NCBI GenBank assembly: GCA_937884735.1
Contig: CAKZYI010000448.1
Span: 1-8,133, forward strand
DNA: 8,133 nt
Direction of reading: 5' to 3'
From: an uncultured Pleurocapsa sp.
Lineage (GTDB): Bacteria > Cyanobacteriota > Cyanobacteriia > Cyanobacteriales > Xenococcaceae
The position numbers and the translations under genes are program-made. Positions 1 through 6,480 of this stretch are shown here, piece after piece; position 1 is the first letter of the stretch, and each line of letters begins with the position of its first letter. The notes under the pieces are model-generated. The model ran no database searches and was not told the origin of the DNA. It worked only from the letters and a program-made list of their open reading frames with translations.

Positions 1-818
1 CAAATCAAAAATCCAGGTGTACACGCAACTATTTCCATTATTTGGGGCAAGTCCAAAGATTTAGGTTGATTTGTTGCGCGCTCTACTTTAAGACATAATA
101 AGTACTCTACATTTCCAGCAGGACCTTTGATGGGAGAAGCAGTTAAACCTTGATATTGCCACCCCAAGGATTTTGCAGTCTGCCAAACTTGTAAAATGGC
201 TGAAGCTCGATCTTCAAGATTGCGTACTACGCCTTTTTTGCCGATGCGATCGCGCCCCACTTCAAATTGTGGTTTAACTAGTAATACGACTTCTTTGGGA
301 AAGGTTAGTAAATTCCAAAATGAATCGAGTACTTTTGTCAAAGAGATAAAAGATACATCCATCACCCCTAGATCGGCAAGTTGATTGTTTTTATATAAGT
401 CTTGAGGGGTCAAATGACGTATATTGGTTCTTTCTCGAAGAATAACGCGATCGCTTTGACGGATACTCCACGCTACCTGTCCGTACCCCACATCAACTCC
501 ATAAACTAGCTTTGCCCCAGACTGTAATAGGCAATCTGTAAAACCTCCTGTAGAAATTCCACCATCAAGACAAATCCGATCTTCTACCTTAATTTCAAAT
601 TTTTGTAACGCTTGAATCAGCTTTTTTCCACCACGAGATACATAGGGCGGGTTTTCTTTGACTTCAATTTGTGCTGTCGTTTTTACTTCTGTCCCTGGCT
701 TATCGATAATTTCTTGGTTAACCTTGACTTTTCCTGCTCTGATTAAACGTTGTGCTAATGAGCGAGAGTCACAAAGTTCAAGACTTACTAAAAGTGTGTC
801 TAGCCGCTGTTTTGCCAA
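1..818 (-). CDS. tlyA: TlyA family rRNA 2'-O-methyltransferase (C-terminus cut by window edge)
   Basis: Predicted SAM-dependent ribose 2'-O-methyltransferase of the TlyA family, which methylates 16S and/or 23S rRNA in the cytoplasm; older databases call it hemolysin A. 272 codons are visible, close to the usual ~270 residues, so only the extreme C-terminus is missing. Residues 2-60 form an S4 RNA-binding domain (AKQRLDTLLV at the start, LAQRLIRAGKV at 21-31). SRGGKKL at 61-67 leads into the FtsJ-like domain. The SAM loop is LDGGISTGGFTD at 84-95. The K-D-K-E catalytic tetrad can be placed at K66, D154 (in MDVSFISL), K182 (in LVKPQFE) and E238 (in GNVEYLL). The start is TTG: a TAA lies two codons upstream in frame, no ATG precedes the conserved AKQRLD, and TlyA proteins typically begin MAKQRLD. 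The gene is divergent from the downstream histidine kinase with a 73-bp gap. No frameshift is seen. Family assignment is secure; which rRNA sites are methylated cannot be told. Confidence 0.95.
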   Translation of the reverse strand, partial: MAKQRLDTLLVSLELCDSRSLAQRLIRAGKVKVNQEIIDKPGTEVKTTAQIEVKENPPYVSRGGKKLIQALQKFEIKVEDRICLDGGISTGGFTDCLLQSGAKLVYGVDVGYGQVAWSIRQSDRVILRERTNIRHLTPQDLYKNNQLADLGVMDVSFISLTKVLDSFWNLLTFPKEVVLLVKPQFEVGRDRIGKKGVVRNLEDRASAILQVWQTAKSLGWQYQGLTASPIKGPAGNVEYLLCLKVERATNQPKSLDLPQIMEIVACTPGFLI

Positions 819-850
819 TCTTTAACTTACTCAATTATTTGTTTTAGTCT

Positions 851-879
851 ACTCTACCCAATCGAGATATTTAATTCAA
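851..879 (-). promoter_or_regulatory. possible tlyA promoter
   Basis: Reading the minus strand, TTGAAT (879-874) and TAGAGT (856-851) are separated by exactly 17 bp. Each matches four of six consensus positions of a sigma-70-type promoter. The predicted transcript would have a leader of roughly 25-30 nt before the TTG start at 818. This is the only spaced pair noticed in the 73-bp divergent region; it is suggestive only. Confidence 0.3.
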
Positions 880-882
880 GGA
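878..882 (+). promoter_or_regulatory. ribosome binding site of the hybrid kinase gene
   Basis: AAGGA lies 9 nt before the ATG at 892 and supports that start. A second ATG at 882 is in another frame and runs into a different reading, so it is not the start. Confidence 0.55.
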
Positions 883-891
883 TGAAATTTT

Positions 892-2208
892 ATGACTCAA
901 ATTTTAAGCACTCAAGGGTTTAGCTTCGAGTTCGATCTCAAAGATCACAACATTTTAATTGTTGACGATAATCCGACTAATTTATCCGTAATTGTTGATT
1001 TCTTAGAAGATGCTGGATTGACAGTATTGGTTGCCCAAGATGGGGAAAGCAGTTTAAGAAGAGCCAAGTATGCCAAACCAGGGATTATTTTATTAGATGT
1101 TTTAATGCCTGGTATTGATGGTTATGAAACCTGTCGTCGGCTTAAAAGCACTCCCGAAACTCAAGATATTCCTGTAATTTTTATGACGGCATTATCTAGT
1201 ACAGAGGATAAGTTGAAAGGATTTGAATTAGGGGCAGTTGACTATATTACTAAACCCATTCAGCCAGCAGAAGTATTAGCCAGGGTTAAACTGCACCTAC
1301 AGTTTCGCTATATGACTCAAACTTTGAGCCGACAAAATGAAGTTTTGAAAATTGAAATAGAGCAAAGAAAAACTATTCAGACTAGATTGCGGAAGATTAA
1401 TTCTAAACTCGAACAGGAGGCTAAAGAGAGAATAAACGCCCAAAAAGCACTAAAAGATTTAAATTTTGAACTAGAGCAAAGAGTAGAAAAACGTACAATT
1501 TTGTTGGCGAAAAGCAATCACAAATTACAGCAAGAAATTATTGAGCGCAAACAAGCCGAAGCAGACCTAAAAAGCTCTTTGACAGAGAAAGAGGTGTTGC
1601 TTAAAGAAATTTATCATCGAGTAAAGAATAATTTATTAGTAGTTTCTAGTCTTCTAGAAATTCAAAGCAATTGTATTGAAGATCCAGAAACAATTAGAAT
1701 TTTGAAAAACAGCCAGGATCGTATTCATTCAATGGCACTAGTTCACGAACAGCTATATAGCTCAGAGAATCTGAAGGAAATTGATATTAGTATATATATC
1801 CAAGCTTTATTAGAAAAGATATCTAGTTCTCACGTAAAAATGAAGCAAAAAATTGATTTTATCGTTGACACTCAGGAACTACATCTTAATATTGAAACAG
1901 TAAATTCTTGCGGGCTAATTATTAATGAATTAGTAACCAATGCCCTAGAACACGCTTTTGTAGATCGTCCTCAAGGTAATATTTGGTTAAGTTTACAACG
2001 TAATGACAAATGTGAAATAGTTTTGACAATTAAAGATGATGGTCGAGGAGTTCCTCCAGACTTTGATTTTTATGAAACTGAATCTTTAGGATTGCGTTTG
2101 GTTAGAATTTTGACTAGACAGCTAGAAGGAGAAATTGAATTAGATTTGGAGAATAATACTTGTTTTAAGATTACCTTCTCTGAATTAAATTATAGCGATC
2201 GCCTCTAA
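892..2208 (+). CDS. response regulator-histidine kinase hybrid (REC + coiled coil + HisKA_2/HATPase)
   Basis: A cytoplasmic 438-residue signalling protein. Residues 20-135 are a CheY-like receiver: acidic pair D25/D26, phospho-acceptor D69 in LLDVLMPG, T99, and K121 in the YITKP turn. Residues about 141-235 are a charged, heptad-like coiled coil with no PAS or GAF signature. Residues 235-290 are a HisKA_2-type dimerisation domain with phospho-acceptor H242 in KEIYHRVKNNL. Residues about 335-430 are the ATP-binding domain: N-box NELVTNALEHAF (N350), G1 box DDGRG at 382-386, and a G2-like LGLRLV at 399-404. No membrane segment or signal peptide is present. All catalytic residues are intact. With the receiver N-terminal, the protein probably takes phosphate from an upstream kinase or is allosterically tuned by it, and then signals through H242. 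No output regulator is encoded nearby, so its partner must be elsewhere. It stands alone, divergent from tlyA, with a good AAGGA ribosome site. Family call is secure; the physiological signal is unknown. Confidence 0.93.
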   Translation: MTQILSTQGFSFEFDLKDHNILIVDDNPTNLSVIVDFLEDAGLTVLVAQDGESSLRRAKYAKPGIILLDVLMPGIDGYETCRRLKSTPETQDIPVIFMTALSSTEDKLKGFELGAVDYITKPIQPAEVLARVKLHLQFRYMTQTLSRQNEVLKIEIEQRKTIQTRLRKINSKLEQEAKERINAQKALKDLNFELEQRVEKRTILLAKSNHKLQQEIIERKQAEADLKSSLTEKEVLLKEIYHRVKNNLLVVSSLLEIQSNCIEDPETIRILKNSQDRIHSMALVHEQLYSSENLKEIDISIYIQALLEKISSSHVKMKQKIDFIVDTQELHLNIETVNSCGLIINELVTNALEHAFVDRPQGNIWLSLQRNDKCEIVLTIKDDGRGVPPDFDFYETESLGLRLVRILTRQLEGEIELDLENNTCFKITFSELNYSDRL

Positions 2209-2330
2209 TTTGTTTTCTGGCAACCAACGTAAAGCGGGACAGAAACAAGACGGGATCGGGCTAGCATCTACAACAATAGTAAAATATCAATTACAAATAC
2301 TCAATCATTTTTCAAATAATTGTTGCCCCT

Positions 2331-2459
2331 ATGATCTCAAAACAGCAAGAATTCTATGTCATCATCGAACGAGATGAGGAAAAAAGTAGTTCTGGTCTGA
2401 CATATGTATTAACTACGCCAAAACCAAACTTCTCCCTCTTTTACTCTAACTGTATATAA
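2331..2459 (+). pseudogene. possible remnant of a HicB-like antitoxin gene (N-terminus only)
   Basis: A 42-codon reading frame begins with ATG and encodes a start that resembles the first strand of HicB-type antitoxins: EFYVIIERDEE at residues 7-17, where family members typically read like (F/Y)xVxIERDEDG followed by a glycine- and proline-rich segment. After residue 18 the resemblance stops and the frame ends at TAA, far short of the usual 70-140 residues. There is no ribosome site and no HicA toxin gene alongside. The last 51 bp run antisense to the 3' end of the 86-residue minus-strand gene. The likeness rests on about 11 residues recognised by eye, so chance resemblance is possible. Any product is unlikely to be functional. 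Confidence 0.25.
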
Positions 2460-2669
2460 AGTAAGTTTGAAATTGTCATTAGATGTTGGTAATGAATAAC
2501 AAACCCAGCGATCGCTTTTATCTTTCAACAGAACAAACTGCTTTGCAAATAAAGTAAAACCATAAGGACGATGACGAGGAATATTACCGAGAAAATCGAT
2601 AAAATACCAGCCTTGGTTTTCGGCAATTTGTTGCTTTAATTTTTCTCTGACTAAATATTTATTTTCCAT
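2409..2669 (-). CDS. small aromatic-rich hypothetical protein (86 aa)
   Basis: Family not recognised. The product is basic and rich in aromatic residues, with GWYFIDFLG at 20-28, DRWVCYSLP at 53-61 and a terminal VWFWRS. Alternating hydrophobic segments suggest a compact mostly-beta fold; there is no signal peptide or clear membrane helix. The ATG at 2669 was chosen over a TTG at 2702 that would add 11 residues. The TTG lies inside the coding part of the upstream 56-residue gene, while the ATG follows that gene's stop codon by only 5 nt, which fits translational coupling. No Shine-Dalgarno sequence is seen, also consistent with coupling. It is the last gene of a three-gene minus-strand cluster. 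Its 3' end overlaps a probable gene remnant on the other strand. Confidence 0.55.
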   Translation of the reverse strand: MENKYLVREKLKQQIAENQGWYFIDFLGNIPRHRPYGFTLFAKQFVLLKDKSDRWVCYSLPTSNDNFKLTLYTVRVKEGEVWFWRS

Positions 2670-2674
2670 TGTAG

Positions 2675-2845
2675 TTATTGTTCGTGAAACTCTACTAACC
2701 AAAAAACTAAATCTTTGTCGCTAATGTGGGGGATTTCGATATTTCTAAGGCGATCGACAGCCGAGTAAGTAATTACTGTTAATGCAACTATCAATACTAG
2801 TTTGATGAAAACGATTGTTCGATCAAAATCTATTGGTTCTCTCAT
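2675..2845 (-). CDS. small single-pass membrane protein (56 aa), hypothetical
   Basis: A short reading frame found by translating the minus strand between two larger ones. The product has a polar N-terminus (MREPIDFDRT), one hydrophobic stretch at residues 11-30 (IVFIKLVLIVALTVITYSAV, with K15 near its start) and a charged C-terminal tail of about 26 residues containing DLVFWLVEFHEQ. The likely topology is a single inner-membrane helix or an uncleaved anchor. Evidence that it is real: the frame is bounded snugly by neighbours (29 bp after the stop of the upstream 107-residue gene, 5 bp before the ATG of the downstream gene) and there is a clean ATG. No ribosome site is obvious and no family is recognised. 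Function cannot be assigned; a role anchoring or localising its cluster partners is only a guess. Confidence 0.5.
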   Translation of the reverse strand: MREPIDFDRTIVFIKLVLIVALTVITYSAVDRLRNIEIPHISDKDLVFWLVEFHEQ

Positions 2846-2876
2846 GGTTCAAAAGTTATTAATGTGGCGATATTTT

Positions 2877-3200
2877 TTAACCAAAAGTAAAAACGGAATT
2901 GTCGATCGCCAGATCTAAAAAGATACTTTCTACTACCGAAACCGAATCGCCGTCAGTGTTAGTTTCGACAATATCAACATCAGGAAAGGTGGTTGTAAAA
3001 AACTCAGTTGGGGAGTCTTCTAAATTGACTTTAGACGAATCTTGAGTTGGCTCAAGCTTAATAAATTGTAGATTTGCATCGAATTCTGAAGTATCCAGGG
3101 GAAAACCGATTTCAAAGTCATCACCTGGATTGAATGATAAGTCTGCAATTCCATCGCCGTCCAACTGCGAACCCGCAAGAGTAAAGGTTATACTTGCCAT
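2877..3200 (-). CDS. highly acidic hypothetical protein (107 aa), possibly a truncated surface or Ca-binding beta domain
   Basis: The product has 22 acidic and only 2 basic residues (K48, K57), with no Cys, Trp, His or Arg, giving a net charge near -20. The N-terminus (MASITFTLAGSQLDGDGIAD) and the alternating beta-type pattern with DGDG and TDGDS turns resemble the opening domain of large cyanobacterial extracellular or adhesin-like proteins, including cohesin-like and Ca-binding repeat proteins. No signal peptide is present, which fits type I secretion or a cytoplasmic role. Such domains usually sit in much longer proteins, so this may be a stand-alone derivative or a C-terminally truncated remnant; the clean ATG and open frame argue for expression. 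It appears to be the first gene of a three-gene minus-strand cluster. A 10-bp inverted repeat bracketing a -10-like TATATA begins 12 bp upstream of its ATG. Family not firmly recognised. Confidence 0.55.
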   Translation of the reverse strand: MASITFTLAGSQLDGDGIADLSFNPGDDFEIGFPLDTSEFDANLQFIKLEPTQDSSKVNLEDSPTEFFTTTFPDVDIVETNTDGDSVSVVESIFLDLAIDNSVFTFG

Positions 3201-3633
3201 GATTTTTAATTGTTTTAGATTCTTCTCTTAGCCTTAATTTTTATATAAGTAGGCAATCTAAAACAGGGGATAAATTCAGGTCTTTTATTAACAAATGTGT
3301 GAAAATTCAGGTTGGGATTAAGAAAAAAGGGAAGTATCGGTAATGTAGAAGTTGAGATGAGCAAGTAAAATTCAGACAAAAACCAAGAAAAACTGAGCTA
3401 GTTGTCGAAGAAAGAACTGGTATAAATAATACTGACTTAACCAGAAGTAATCGAATAGCAAGAAATAGATAGATAGCAAAGTATCATTGAAGCCATCATC
3501 ACTAATTAGTAAAGCACTGTCTTTATAGTGATAACGGTTACAACAAATGGTCAAATTGCTGGCAATTAATCGACCGAGTTTTACTTTGTTTACCCTTAAA
3601 AACAATATCTACGTAAATATAATCTTTGTCTTT
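3201..3633. other. 433-bp intergenic stretch, no convincing gene
   Basis: Apart from the palindrome near its left end, this stretch holds no recognisable gene. One minus-strand frame (3372-3605, TTG start, 77 codons) is open and does not overlap another gene. Its product is rich in Phe, Tyr and Leu with a hydrophobic C-terminal half, resembles no family I know, and has no clear ribosome site, so I did not annotate it as a gene. It could be decayed coding sequence. A 14-bp hairpin (GTCTTT/AAAGAC, 3628-3641) overlaps the stop codon of the 236-residue gene but lacks a following U-tract. Confidence 0.4.
3212..3264. repeat. interrupted palindrome in the promoter region of the small-gene cluster
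   Basis: GTTTTAGATT (3212-3221) is mirrored perfectly by AATCTAAAAC (3255-3264). Inside, GCCT (3231-3234) is mirrored by AGGC (3251-3254), directly stacked on the outer right arm but offset by 9 nt on the left. Between the arms is the minus-strand sequence TATATA (3247-3242), a good -10-like element about 42 bp before the ATG at 3200. The position suits an operator spanning the promoter, or a leader RNA hairpin if transcription starts further upstream. The repeats are seen directly; the regulatory role is inferred. Confidence 0.5.
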
Positions 3634-4344
3634 TTAAAGACTATTAGAATTAAAAAGATTTAGTTCGGGAACTGCTATCGAAGCTAATAACTTTTGCTCA
3701 ACAAAACCCCTAAATTTTTGAATATCTTGTTCCCATTGCTGAAATAGTATTTGACAGTTTTCTAGTTTTTCTGGCGCGTTATTTCCCGTTAGCGGATAAT
3801 TGAAATTTCCTGCAAACCAAACAGCAGGGCTAGAAATATCTTTTACTTCTATGTTGCCTTGACTAATATCTAAATAAAAAGTGCCTGACTTATAAGGATA
3901 TGCTAGTTTCAAACCAATAGCATTGAAATCTTGTCCGTCAAATTGTTGCCAAGGATCGTTTGTTAAAAGATTTTGCGATAAATATTTTCTGGCTGTCACA
4001 TCTGACTTAAATATTTGATAGCCACTTGGGGCAATAGACAATGCTTGATAGTTTATACGAGAAAAAATAGTTAAGAATTTTTCAATAATTAAGGGTGTTT
4101 GAATATCAGCTATTTTTTTATTCCCAATAGTTTCCGCAAAAAATATTCGGCTGGGCTGAACGATCGCTCTTACCTGATTGTCAAAGACTAATTTAAGTTC
4201 GCGATCGCTATAGGTTATTTTTTCCATCAATGTCCAGTCGGCAGGGATAATCTCGGCATATTGCAAAATTGCAGGATGAATGACAGCCGGTTTTAAATCT
4301 TTAGCAAAAAGGGTAAAACTTAGCTCTTGTAGTTGAAAATTCAT
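3634..4344 (-). CDS. hypothetical protein (236 aa), conserved-looking, downstream of the dioxygenase-kinase fusion
   Basis: No named family recognised. The protein is soluble, with no signal peptide or membrane helix. Its layout recalls a group of cyanobacterial hypothetical proteins: an N-terminal beta-strand (QLQELSFTLFAKDL), then an ILQYAEIIPADW segment, then a strand-rich part in which an aromatic/acidic motif (SRIFFAETIGN, about 66-76) follows a hydrophobic strand. Later come PAVWFAGNFNYPL at about 173-185 and a C-terminal amphipathic helix (about 197-226). The likeness is from memory of the general pattern and is not a family assignment. It lies 38 bp downstream of the 653-residue fusion gene on the same strand, so the two are probably co-transcribed and it may assist that enzyme. 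The ATG at 4344 is the first in frame; no strong ribosome site is visible. Coding evidence is good (long frame, coherent protein); function unknown. Confidence 0.75.
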   Translation of the reverse strand: MNFQLQELSFTLFAKDLKPAVIHPAILQYAEIIPADWTLMEKITYSDRELKLVFDNQVRAIVQPSRIFFAETIGNKKIADIQTPLIIEKFLTIFSRINYQALSIAPSGYQIFKSDVTARKYLSQNLLTNDPWQQFDGQDFNAIGLKLAYPYKSGTFYLDISQGNIEVKDISSPAVWFAGNFNYPLTGNNAPEKLENCQILFQQWEQDIQKFRGFVEQKLLASIAVPELNLFNSNSL

Positions 4345-4382
4345 GAATTTAATTTACTAAATTATTGTTAAATTGTTATTAA

Positions 4383-6344
4383 TTAAGAGCGAGCACTGGC
4401 AGATATGACAGGTATAGAAAAAGAACATTGTTTCAAATACCATTGAGCGTGTTTGCCAGCTTCTCGTAGGGAATCGGCTAAAATAGCTCTAAAATAAGGA
4501 TGATCTTGAGCGCGATTCACCCGCCAGAGTGCTAAAGTTACCTGCTGTAAAACAATGAAAGTATCAATATAAATCAGTTGTTTTTCAGGCAAAGGTCTAA
4601 TTTCAGCATATCCTTCCAGCAGCAGCTTGAGATAGTTTGGAACTTGAGGATCGCGGTAAAAATAGCTAATAAACATAGCAATATCTTGCATCCAATAGCC
4701 ATAACCGCAGTCGGCAAAATCAATCAGGCGAATCTCGTTGTAAAAAGATAGAAGATTGCCAGGACACATATCTCCGTGGATTAAGCCAAACTGGTCTTTT
4801 TCTTCTCCCAAAACTTCCATCATTTTTTGAACGCGATCGCCTACTTGTTGGAATAATTGTCGATAGGGCTGGGGAGTTAGCTGCCAAATTTTGTCACCAT
4901 TATTGATGCTATAACCCGCACCCTCCCCAAACAAACCCTGCCAATTCCAGCTTGGGCGACTAAAGTTAGCAGGAGGTTGCCACTGCTGGGTGAAATTGTG
5001 CATTCGAGCAATTAGTTTGCCAATTGCCTTAATGCTCATGGGCTTGTCTTCTTCTCCATGTACCCAGCGAGTCACAGAACAAACTCTAGGTTCGGGTACA
5101 CCATCTATTTCAACTTCTGTAACCAGTTTCCCTGTTAGGGTAGATACAGCTTCGGGTACGGGTAAATTGGTTTCTTGGCGTAATGCTTGCAGCCACTGTA
5201 GTTCGGAGGCTACATTTTGAGGAGATAAATAATTCCCCCGATGAATTCTAAGTAGATAGCGATTGATTAAGTAGGGAGAATTAGCCTCGGTTTTTTGAAC
5301 CTTTTCTGGTATTTCTAGACAGAAAGTTGTATTTTCACGATGGGCAATTAATTTAATATTGGCGTTTTCTAAGCCATAATCTTTTGTAGCTACTTTAGCT
5401 AAAGCCAACAGTCTTTGTTCTTGACCAATAGTATCTAGTTCGGCAAATTTTTTAGTTGATAAATAATTATTTACGGCGAATTCAGGAGTATGGTTACTGG
5501 TAGATTTTAAATTTAATCCTGCAAATAAAAATCTATAGTGGTCAGGGATTTTTTGATATTCAGCAGCCGTAATTTCAATTCTTTTTTTCTTGTCTAAATT
5601 AACTACTTCCCGAAACCAAGGACGATAATAAATTAGGTATAAAATAGGTCTAATAATTTCGGAGTTGTTTGCCGTTCCTCCATGAACTAGCTGGTAATCC
5701 ATCAAATAACAAGAACCAACAGGCATTAGTGGCACAAAAGAATCGGACATTTTACGCTCTTGCGATCGCGGCATACGATGAGTTTTTTTCCATACTCTAG
5801 TCGAACCCGTTGCCTCTGTTAGATCCACCAGAGGAATGACTGCGGTGACGGCAAAACTAGGAATTTTACTGTCAATTGATTCATCATCAAATAAAGGTGG
5901 ATGATCGCGATGAATATGTTGAGCTTTCGCTCCTGGTAAAGCAATTACTGCTTCAAAACCGCCTAGGATAAAATCATCGCCCAACACCCTTTGCATTAGC
6001 TCGAGTAAAAAATGATTGCCATAAAGTAGAGAGTTGTTAAAAGCAGATTTCATCTTGATAGTAATCATCCTGCGCTTGTCCCCTACTTCTAGAGAATTGG
6101 CATATTCTCGATCGCCAAAATAGGGCTGGTAGTCGCGATTGAAGGATTGGGCTAAGTTATTGATTAGCTTTTGACTAAATAAGTTATCGACCTGCAAAAC
6201 TCCATTCTCTTTAAAAGAATCCGATGCTATATCGATCAATTGTGGATTAGTTAATTCTTGTTGGGAAATTTGCTTCGGCAGTCGAATAACAGGAATTCTA
6301 TTAGATTGCTCGTGCTGTAGAATTTTGACTTCAAAATCTTTCAT
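4383..6344 (-). CDS. fusion: PhyH-type Fe(II)/2-oxoglutarate dioxygenase + APH/hydroxylysine-kinase-fold phosphotransferase
   Basis: A 653-residue cytoplasmic protein with two intact-looking catalytic domains. Residues about 30-245 match the phytanoyl-CoA dioxygenase (PhyH) family. The iron ligands are the HxD pair H145/D147 (in QHIHRDHPP) and distal H221 (in YQLVHGGTAN), and R232, 11 residues on, is placed to bind 2-oxoglutarate. Residues about 305-640 are an APH-fold kinase: N-lobe strands with RENTTFCLE and YLLRIHRG, the catalytic loop LIHGDMCPGN (H523, D525, N530), and the metal-binding D542 in LIDFADCGYG. This kinase superfamily includes aminoglycoside, choline, homoserine and hydroxylysine kinases. 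Within a single frame the protein could hydroxylate a substrate and phosphorylate a hydroxyl; that both act on one molecule is inference. No stop or frameshift separates the domains. It is likely the first gene of an operon with the 236-residue gene (38-bp gap). Its upstream region carries a tandem repeat. Domain calls are secure; the substrate is unknown. Aminoglycoside resistance is unlikely given the fusion. Confidence 0.9.
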   Translation of the reverse strand: MKDFEVKILQHEQSNRIPVIRLPKQISQQELTNPQLIDIASDSFKENGVLQVDNLFSQKLINNLAQSFNRDYQPYFGDREYANSLEVGDKRRMITIKMKSAFNNSLLYGNHFLLELMQRVLGDDFILGGFEAVIALPGAKAQHIHRDHPPLFDDESIDSKIPSFAVTAVIPLVDLTEATGSTRVWKKTHRMPRSQERKMSDSFVPLMPVGSCYLMDYQLVHGGTANNSEIIRPILYLIYYRPWFREVVNLDKKKRIEITAAEYQKIPDHYRFLFAGLNLKSTSNHTPEFAVNNYLSTKKFAELDTIGQEQRLLALAKVATKDYGLENANIKLIAHRENTTFCLEIPEKVQKTEANSPYLINRYLLRIHRGNYLSPQNVASELQWLQALRQETNLPVPEAVSTLTGKLVTEVEIDGVPEPRVCSVTRWVHGEEDKPMSIKAIGKLIARMHNFTQQWQPPANFSRPSWNWQGLFGEGAGYSINNGDKIWQLTPQPYRQLFQQVGDRVQKMMEVLGEEKDQFGLIHGDMCPGNLLSFYNEIRLIDFADCGYGYWMQDIAMFISYFYRDPQVPNYLKLLLEGYAEIRPLPEKQLIYIDTFIVLQQVTLALWRVNRAQDHPYFRAILADSLREAGKHAQWYLKQCSFSIPVISASARS

Positions 6345-6385
6345 CTCAGAATAATCAAGAAACTTTGAAAATAAATGAATAATGA

Positions 6386-6441
6386 AGTAGATAAAAAAAG
6401 AGAAATCAATCTCAACGAAATCAATCTCAACTCTATCTACT
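6386..6441. repeat. 15-bp perfect tandem duplication inside an 8-bp inverted repeat
   Basis: GAAATCAATCTCAAC occurs twice back to back (6402-6416 and 6417-6431). The pair is framed by AGTAGATA (6386-6393) and its exact reverse complement TATCTACT (6434-6441). The element ends 42 bp before the ATG of the dioxygenase-kinase gene. Read on the minus strand, each copy contains TTGAGA and TTGATT, both resembling -35 hexamers. This suits a regulator binding array, or a recent small duplication within a promoter. The repeats are seen directly; function is inferred. Confidence 0.6.
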
Positions 6442-6480
6442 ACCCCAAGAATAATTTGAGCTAACTAACGACAAATCGCC

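Noticed and set aside
196..384. Plus-strand open frame opposite tlyA
   Set aside because: Antisense shadow of the conserved TlyA frame; composition is Ser/Thr/Arg-rich with no family.
1312..1329. Near-repeat of the kinase start (16 of 18 bases match 892-909; MTQTLS versus MTQILS), possibly an internal start giving a receiver-less kinase
   Set aside because: No ribosome site precedes it, and a TQTL-type segment is common after receiver domains in cyanobacterial proteins; likely coincidence.
3372..3605. 77-codon minus-strand open frame with a TTG start
   Set aside because: It overlaps no gene, but has no ribosome site, no recognised family and a low-complexity Phe/Tyr/Leu-rich tail; support is too weak to call a gene.
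3628..3641. GTCTTT/AAAGAC hairpin as a terminator for the fusion operon
   Set aside because: The loop is only 2 nt if all six pairs form, the stem is AT-rich, it overlaps the stop codon, and no U-tract follows on the minus strand.
4990..5220. Plus-strand open frame opposite the kinase domain of the fusion
   Set aside because: It lies fully antisense to a strongly supported coding frame and its product has no domain character.
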